Position numbers and translations under genes: made by a program. The notes under the pieces were generated by a model. It did not search any database. It was not told the DNA's origin and saw nothing but the letters and a program-made list of their open reading frames with translations. A DNA stretch of 10,736 nucleotides from Candidatus Methanoplasma reticulitermitis. GTDB taxonomy: Archaea; Thermoplasmatota; Thermoplasmata; Methanomassiliicoccales; Methanomethylophilaceae. The stretch covers positions 1-10,736 of the forward strand of contig JAITTK010000064.1 of NCBI GenBank assembly GCA_031287135.1, read 5' to 3'. Each line of letters opens with the position of its first letter. The first letter of the stretch is position 1. Shown one piece after another: positions 6,935 to 10,736 of the stretch.

Positions 6935-7300
6935 ATGGCGGACAAAGAGGTTACTATCTCGATCAGGATGGGAACTGAAGACATCCAGATAATGGAAGAC
7001 TTCATGGCCGAGAATGACATCGACAGCCGTTCGCGTTTCGTCAGAGATGCAATATCCGGATACATCGCCTCAAAAAGGCAGGGTGTGACCGGTAGTGCGG
7101 GATCAGTCAGCGGAGTCCTCGTCCGCTTCAGAGAGGTACAGATGGAAGCCCTCAGGTTGATGGTGGAGGATGGGATCGCCTTCGATGAAGAGGAGTACAT
7201 CAGGAAGTGCGTGCTCGAGAAGCTCGTGAAGCCCGAATCCGAAGCGGATTCGGCGGATCGGGCTTTCAAGGCCGCACAGATGGCCTCGAAGATGAAATGA
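6935..7300 (+). CDS. Ribbon-helix-helix DNA-binding protein (possible tandem RHH, CdrS-like)
   Basis: A 121-residue protein. Residues 6-45 fit a MetJ/CopG/Arc-type ribbon-helix-helix domain: strand VTISIRM, helix TEDIQIMEDFMAEN, turn, helix SRSRFVRDAISGYI. Residues 60-98 repeat the same strand-helix-helix spacing (GVLVRF, EVQMEALRLMVEDG, DEEEYIRKCVLEKLV), so the protein may carry two RHH units joined by a Gly/Ser-rich linker (50-60) and end in a short charged tail. The ATG is set by an exact GAGGTGA at 6924-6930 with 4-base spacing. The next gene, 94 bases downstream on the same strand, is an FtsZ-family GTPase. In haloarchaea the RHH regulator CdrS lies beside ftsZ2 and controls cell division, so a similar role is a reasonable inference. 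The first half alone is convincing as DNA-binding; the second half is my structural reading. Confidence 0.85.
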   Translation: MADKEVTISIRMGTEDIQIMEDFMAENDIDSRSRFVRDAISGYIASKRQGVTGSAGSVSGVLVRFREVQMEALRLMVEDGIAFDEEEYIRKCVLEKLVKPESEADSADRAFKAAQMASKMK

Positions 7301-7318
7301 GGAAAGGGATGGGATTTA

Positions 7319-7361
7319 CTCGGCGAGGTGATGGGAAGGTGCACTGCACCTCTTCGCCGAG
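7319..7361 (+). promoter_or_regulatory. Long inverted repeat with alternative inner hairpin before the FtsZ-like gene
   Basis: CTCGGCGA (7319-7326) pairs exactly with TCGCCGAG (7354-7361). Inside, GGTG (7327-7330) can pair with CACC (7347-7350) past a 3-base bulge. Alternatively AGGTG (7337-7341) pairs with the same bases as AGGTG/CACCT (7347-7351). At DNA level GGTGCACTGCACC (7338-7350) is a perfect palindrome around one base. The first arm contains a GAGGTG resembling the Shine-Dalgarno sites of this genome. It may be an operator, an RNA switch or an attenuator between the two genes. Confidence 0.5.
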
Positions 7362-7394
7362 ATGTAAACACTTTAAAACAATGGGGATGCACAA

Positions 7395-8108
7395 ATGGAA
7401 GCAGACACAAGAGAAACGGACTCAATCGTCACGATCGAACCGAGGGTCGCAGTGGTCGGTCTCGGCGGTGCGGGATGCAATGTCGTAAGCGTTTTCTACA
7501 ACGCGCTTGCACCAGTTGATACCATCGCCATAAACACGGACAGGAAGGCCCTGGACGAGACAGTTGCGGACAGGAAACTCTACATATGCAAAGAAGTGAC
7601 CAAGGGCGAAGGCACCAGAGGTGACGCCGGACTCGGCAACAAATGCGCCAAGGTCCACGAGGAGAACATAGAGAAGGCATTGATCGGGCACGACATCGTC
7701 TTCCTGGTTGTCGGACTCGGCGGAGGCACCGGTACAGGTGCGGCATCGGTAGTGGCGGACATCTGTAACCGCAACAACATGATGACATTCACGATCGCGA
7801 TAAATCCGTTCTCCTTCGAATCGGACAGGCTGTCTGTGGCCAGGAACGGGCTGAGATCGATAAGAGCCGTGTGTCCGAACACATTCACGATAGAGAATGA
7901 CAAGGTTCTGGAGCTCATGCCCGACGCAACCTTCAGCGAGGCCGTTCGTGCCGTCAACGAGAGCATAATGGATTTCGTCGGTAAAACGACCGAAGCGATC
8001 CTGTCAAGGATCGAAGCGGAGATATCATCGGATAAGCTGACGGTCTCAATGGAGATCAAAGACCGGAACATGCCCGAGATCCAGACTCTGTCAAAGATCA
8101 AAACATGA
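7395..8108 (+). CDS. FtsZ/tubulin-family GTPase domain protein lacking the C-terminal domain
   Basis: The 237 residues hold a full nucleotide-binding half of FtsZ: T1 loop GLGGAGCN (22-29), INTD, a T3-like loop GEGTRGD, tubulin signature GLGGGTGTG (107-115), PFSFE (138-142), END in the T6 position (IENDK, N168-K170) and the helix-7 segment FSEAVRAVNESI. FtsZ normally goes on for 150 or more residues with the T7 loop, which carries the acidic residues that complete GTP hydrolysis in the next subunit, and the C-terminal domain. Here the chain ends after a short charged tail of about 40 residues. The stop is followed by a hairpin, and only 48 bases separate it from the convergent iorB, so no lost C-terminal half lies behind it. 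It could bind GTP; ordinary FtsZ filaments are doubtful. The ATG has only a weak GGGATG Shine-Dalgarno. It is likely cotranscribed with the RHH gene, though TTTAAAA (7372-7378) could be its own TATA box. Confidence 0.9.
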   Translation: MEADTRETDSIVTIEPRVAVVGLGGAGCNVVSVFYNALAPVDTIAINTDRKALDETVADRKLYICKEVTKGEGTRGDAGLGNKCAKVHEENIEKALIGHDIVFLVVGLGGGTGTGAASVVADICNRNNMMTFTIAINPFSFESDRLSVARNGLRSIRAVCPNTFTIENDKVLELMPDATFSEAVRAVNESIMDFVGKTTEAILSRIEAEISSDKLTVSMEIKDRNMPEIQTLSKIKT

Positions 8109-8118
8109 CTATTAAAGA

Positions 8119-8141
8119 AAGGGGGACTCCCCCTCCCCCTT
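8119..8141. terminator. Bidirectional hairpin terminator between the FtsZ-like gene and iorB
   Basis: AAGGGGG (8119-8125) can pair with CCCCCTT (8135-8141), or GGGGG with the nearer CCCCC (8129-8133) around three bases. On the minus strand the hairpin is followed by a T-rich run (TTTCTTT), as expected for the end of iorAB. On the plus strand a weaker TTAGTTCTT follows. Both flanking genes end here. Confidence 0.5.
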
Positions 8142-8156
8142 AGTTCTTCCTCCGGG

Positions 8157-8744
8157 TTATGACATCATGTCATAACCCATCTCGAAAGCTTTTGAGTTGA
8201 GATCCCTTGATTTCTCCGGTACGACATCCAGCATCACTTCCCTGAGAAGTTCTTTTTTCAGAGGGAACCCTTTGACTCCCGCCGCAGCACCGATCATGAC
8301 CGCATTCGCAGCGACCGCTTTTCCCGCGGACACGGCCGTTTTGGTCGCGTCCAGGGTCATGATGTTATCCGTGAGCGATCTCACCGAATCGACCAACTGA
8401 CGTATATCGGGATATTCCTCGAATCCGGCCGTCACCATCGAAGGATACACCGGGTCGAGATTCATGAGTATGAATGTTCCCCTGTTTCCGAGAGAGATGT
8501 TCCTGCACGTCTCAACAGGTTCGAATCCGATGATCAGGTCCGCTCCGCCGGTCGACTCGAGGGGGCTGATGACATCATCGCCGAAACGTAGTGTCGATAT
8601 CACGCTTCCTCCCCTCTGTGCCATTCCGTGGACCTCGCTCATAGCGACTTTGTACCCTGATCGCATCGCGGCCGTGCCGAGAACCATGGAGGCGAGGAGC
8701 ACACCCTGTCCTCCGACGCCCACGATCTGCACGGTGTATTTCAT
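8157..8744 (-). CDS. iorB: Indolepyruvate:ferredoxin oxidoreductase, beta subunit
   Basis: The small subunit of the IorAB enzyme, which oxidatively decarboxylates aryl pyruvates to aryl-acetyl-CoA with ferredoxin as acceptor, or runs in reverse. From ATG 8744 it has 195 residues, normal for the family. GVGGQG at 9-14 starts the 2-oxoacid oxidoreductase gamma-type fold, followed by SEVHGMAQRGG at 36-46, both family signatures, and later TLDATK and ANAVMIGAAAG. An exact GAGGTGA lies four bases before the ATG. The ATG overlaps the iorA stop as ATGA, so the two are translationally coupled. The frame is open upstream into iorA, but that part is a shadow. It ends with TAA, the only TAA stop seen here. 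Confidence 0.95.
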   Translation of the reverse strand: MKYTVQIVGVGGQGVLLASMVLGTAAMRSGYKVAMSEVHGMAQRGGSVISTLRFGDDVISPLESTGGADLIIGFEPVETCRNISLGNRGTFILMNLDPVYPSMVTAGFEEYPDIRQLVDSVRSLTDNIMTLDATKTAVSAGKAVAANAVMIGAAAGVKGFPLKKELLREVMLDVVPEKSRDLNSKAFEMGYDMMS

Positions 8745-10552
8745 TCTCTCACCTCTATCGCACCTTTGGGACAGACGTTGGCGCACATCCCGCAACCTAT
8801 GCACTGGTTCGGGTCCGTTGTCACTACCTTCCCGGTCTTGACCAGAGCGGGGCAGGCTATGGTTTTCACGCATATATGGCAGCCTATGCACTTGTCCTGG
8901 TTGACGCTGCAGTCCTTGATTTCCAACGTCCTGTTCTTTTTCAATTCAAGCGGACACGGGCATTTGGATATCACAACGGCAACGCCTTCGAAATCCAAAG
9001 CATCCTTCATGACCTTCTCCGCCGATTTCACATCGTACGGATCTATCGTTCTTACGAATTTTATCCCTATTCCTTTGACCATAGCCTCTATGTCGATGGG
9101 CTCTGTGCTGATATTCCCGAAATCCCTCCCGGTTCCGGGATTGGGCTGGTGTCCCGTCATCGCGGTGGTCCTGTTGTCAAGGATCACCATTACGATCCTA
9201 TGGTCGTTGAACAATGCCGATGTGAGCGGCCCCACGCCGGAATGGAAGAAAGTGGAGTCGCCTATGAAGGCGATCGCTTTCTGGTCGGTAGCCTCATCGA
9301 ATCCGCCTGCCGCTCCCGCGCCGCCTCCCATGCATATTATGAAATCCGCAGCATTGAAAGGCGGCTGGACACCCAACGTATAACATCCGATATCCGAACA
9401 GTAGATCACCTCTCTCTTTCCGGCCGCCTTCTTAACGGCCGCGAACATACCCCTGTGGGGACAGCCCGCGCAAAGAGTCGCGGGCCGGCCTGGAAGTTTG
9501 ACCGACACAGGGGGAAGCGGTTCCGGCATGTCTGCGATGCTGAGCAATCCGCTCAGATTCTTCATGGTGTCCGGAGAATATTCCCATTCTCTCGGGAGAT
9601 GCCCCGATCTTTTCCCGTACACGGGTATGTTCAGGTTATTCTGAGCACATATCCGGAGCACCTGGTCCTCCAGGAACGGTTCGAGTTCTTCCACGACAAT
9701 GATGTACTTCTTGTTCCTCATGAAATCCGCGATCTTCCTCTCGGGCAGGGGATTCGTGAAACCCAGTTTGAGGATCGATGCGCCGGATACGTATTCTTTT
9801 ACGTACGTGTAGCTGACTCCCGAGGTTATGACGCCGACATCTCCCTCCCCGTCGACATAGTTGAGGGGAGAGAACTCGGAGTGTTCCTGCGCTTCCCTGT
9901 TCAATCCGAGCAGTCTCACCCTGTTCTGTTTGGCATAGGCGGGTATGTTGACGAATCTCCTATCGTCCTTTTTGAAATGTCCCTTCGCGGGCGTGTCCGT
10001 TATCGGTCCGTATTCAACGATCGACCTTGCGTGGTTCACTCTCGTGGTTGTCCTGTATATGATGGGCAGACCGAGTTCCTCTGACACCTCGTAAGCGTAT
10101 TTTATCATATTCTTGGCTTCTTCCGGGGTCGAGGGCTCCATCATCGGGAGCAGGGAGAGCGTCGAGAAATAACGGTTGTCCTGTTCATTCTGCGAGCTGT
10201 GCACCGAAGGGTCATCCGCACTCAGTATGAGCATCCCCCCGATGACCCCGGAATACGCCAGGGTCATGAGCGGATCGGCGGCTACGTTAAGTCCCACGTG
10301 CTTCATGAAAGCGAATGATCTGACGCCGGCCGAAGCCGCCGCGGCAGAGACTTCCACGGCGATCTTCTCATTGGATGAGAATTCGAAGTACATTCCGGCT
10401 TCTTCGGATATCTCTTCCAGAAGGTTGCCGATCTCAGACGAGGGTGTTCCCGGATATGTGGATGCGAATCTCACTCCCGCTTCGACCAAACCCCTCACAA
10501 TCGCCTCATTGCCGAGCAGCAGGCCTCTGCCGCTTTTGTCCAGAATGTTCAT
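8741..10552 (-). CDS. iorA: Indolepyruvate:ferredoxin oxidoreductase, alpha subunit
   Basis: The 603-residue large subunit, with thiamine diphosphate and two [4Fe-4S] clusters, uses aryl pyruvates from aromatic amino acids, CoA and ferredoxin. The N-terminal pyrimidine-binding part has TYPGTPSSEIG (32-42), SSNEKIAVE and MKHVGLNVAADP (83-94). A CAGCPHRG stretch follows at 361-368. The TPP site is GDSTFF (431-436) with ILDNRTTAMTGHQPNPG (457-473). The C-terminal ferredoxin domain has C555, C558, C561, C567-P and C584, C587, C590, C594-P. All expected residues are present and the length is normal. The ATG at 10552 follows GAGGTG by eight bases, slightly longer than the spacing elsewhere here. 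In methanogens IorAB serves aromatic amino acid degradation or the use of aryl acetates for biosynthesis; the direction here is unknown. Confidence 0.97.
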   Translation of the reverse strand: MNILDKSGRGLLLGNEAIVRGLVEAGVRFASTYPGTPSSEIGNLLEEISEEAGMYFEFSSNEKIAVEVSAAAASAGVRSFAFMKHVGLNVAADPLMTLAYSGVIGGMLILSADDPSVHSSQNEQDNRYFSTLSLLPMMEPSTPEEAKNMIKYAYEVSEELGLPIIYRTTTRVNHARSIVEYGPITDTPAKGHFKKDDRRFVNIPAYAKQNRVRLLGLNREAQEHSEFSPLNYVDGEGDVGVITSGVSYTYVKEYVSGASILKLGFTNPLPERKIADFMRNKKYIIVVEELEPFLEDQVLRICAQNNLNIPVYGKRSGHLPREWEYSPDTMKNLSGLLSIADMPEPLPPVSVKLPGRPATLCAGCPHRGMFAAVKKAAGKREVIYCSDIGCYTLGVQPPFNAADFIICMGGGAGAAGGFDEATDQKAIAFIGDSTFFHSGVGPLTSALFNDHRIVMVILDNRTTAMTGHQPNPGTGRDFGNISTEPIDIEAMVKGIGIKFVRTIDPYDVKSAEKVMKDALDFEGVAVVISKCPCPLELKKNRTLEIKDCSVNQDKCIGCHICVKTIACPALVKTGKVVTTDPNQCIGCGMCANVCPKGAIEVRE

Positions 10553-10590
10553 ACTTGGGACACCTCGTTCTTCCGGTATATCCGTCTTCT

Positions 10591-10600
10591 ACTTAATTGG
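10591..10600 (-). promoter_or_regulatory. Probable TATA box of iorAB
   Basis: On the minus strand CCAATTAAGT lies about 44 bases before the iorA ATG, which predicts a start site near 10570 and a leader of about 18 bases. The match to the TATA consensus is moderate. Confidence 0.4.
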
Positions 10601-10668
10601 ATTTCGTTCGATGAAAGCACAGGTACGTTGTTATTCGAAAAAAGCGACGTATGTTCATATGGTACGTA

Positions 10669-10680
10669 AGATATATATCC
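10669..10680 (+). promoter_or_regulatory. TATA box of the gene beginning at 10716
   Basis: AGATATATATCC is a strong plus-strand TATA match. It predicts a start near 10700, about 16 bases before the ATG. The heptamer GGTACGT occurs at 10622-10628 and again at 10661-10667, just before this box, and could mark regulator sites. Confidence 0.5.
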
Positions 10681-10715
10681 AAGCGGATGATACATCTATC
10701 TAAAGGGGAACATAT

Positions 10716-10736
10716 ATGAAGAACAAATATAGACTG
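10716..10736 (+). CDS. Start of an unidentified gene (3' end outside window)
   Basis: ATG at 10716 opens a frame of seven codons (MKNKYRL) up to the window edge. It is preceded by AAGGGG as a possible Shine-Dalgarno and by a strong TATA box at a fitting distance. The basic start could belong to a membrane or secreted protein, but seven residues do not permit a family call. It is divergent from iorAB. Confidence 0.45.

Noticed and set aside
8106..8156. Frameshift or stop readthrough restoring the missing FtsZ C-terminal half
   Set aside because: Only 48 bases separate the stop from the convergent iorB and they form a terminator-like hairpin. The stop is TGA, not TAG, so pyrrolysine readthrough is not expected. 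No FtsZ-like sequence is visible in other frames.
8876..10084. Plus-strand frame of 402 codons antisense to iorA
   Set aside because: It is long, but its product has no recognisable domain, and the opposite strand encodes a complete IorA with all cofactor motifs. Long antisense frames are common in GC-rich coding DNA with this codon bias.
1..10736. CRISPR arrays, insertion sequences, rRNA and tRNA genes
   Set aside because: I looked for regularly spaced direct repeats, transposase motifs with terminal repeats, and RNA gene cores on both strands and saw none.

Overview
The window looks like chromosomal DNA of a euryarchaeon of the Thermoplasmatota, most likely a host-associated member of the Methanomassiliicoccales. 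The evidence is a 20S proteasome beta subunit of archaeal type, the archaeal termination nuclease aCPSF1/FttA, an archaeal-type leucyl-tRNA synthetase, IorA/IorB, archaeal TATA boxes, Shine-Dalgarno sites reading GAGGTGA, and codon use rich in ATA and AGG. All nine visible stop codons are TGA (8) or TAA (1) and none is TAG. That fits a lineage that reserves TAG for pyrrolysine, but nine genes are a small sample. No gene of methanogenesis lies in the window, so the lineage is an inference.

Layout. At 1-260 is the 3' end of a small membrane protein of DUF3784 type in AT-rich DNA. Then comes a non-coding stretch with a perfect hairpin. A plus-strand housekeeping run follows: psmB (600-1235), aCPSF1 (1271-3193) and ubiX (3198-3740). 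ubiX runs tail to tail, only 4 bp apart, into leuS on the minus strand (3745-6621). A 313-base divergent region (6622-6934) holds the leuS promoter and two plus-strand TATA boxes. It leads into a two-gene unit: a 121-residue ribbon-helix-helix (RHH) protein (6935-7300) and a 237-residue tubulin/FtsZ-family GTPase (7395-8108) that lacks the whole C-terminal half of FtsZ. A G/C-rich hairpin at 8119-8141 separates this unit from the convergent iorA-iorB operon (8157-10552, minus). A divergent promoter and the first seven codons of another plus-strand gene close the window.

How the genes work together. psmB-aCPSF1-ubiX links protein turnover, RNA 3'-end formation and prenyl-FMN synthesis in one transcription direction. 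iorAB makes a complete two-subunit indolepyruvate:ferredoxin oxidoreductase. The most unusual part is 6860-8108: a DNA-binding RHH protein with two RHH-like halves, an imperfect palindrome on its own TATA box, a strong inverted repeat ahead of the next gene, and a GTPase-domain-only FtsZ relative. In haloarchaea the RHH regulator CdrS is encoded beside ftsZ2 and controls cell division. The arrangement here may be a distant, modified counterpart.
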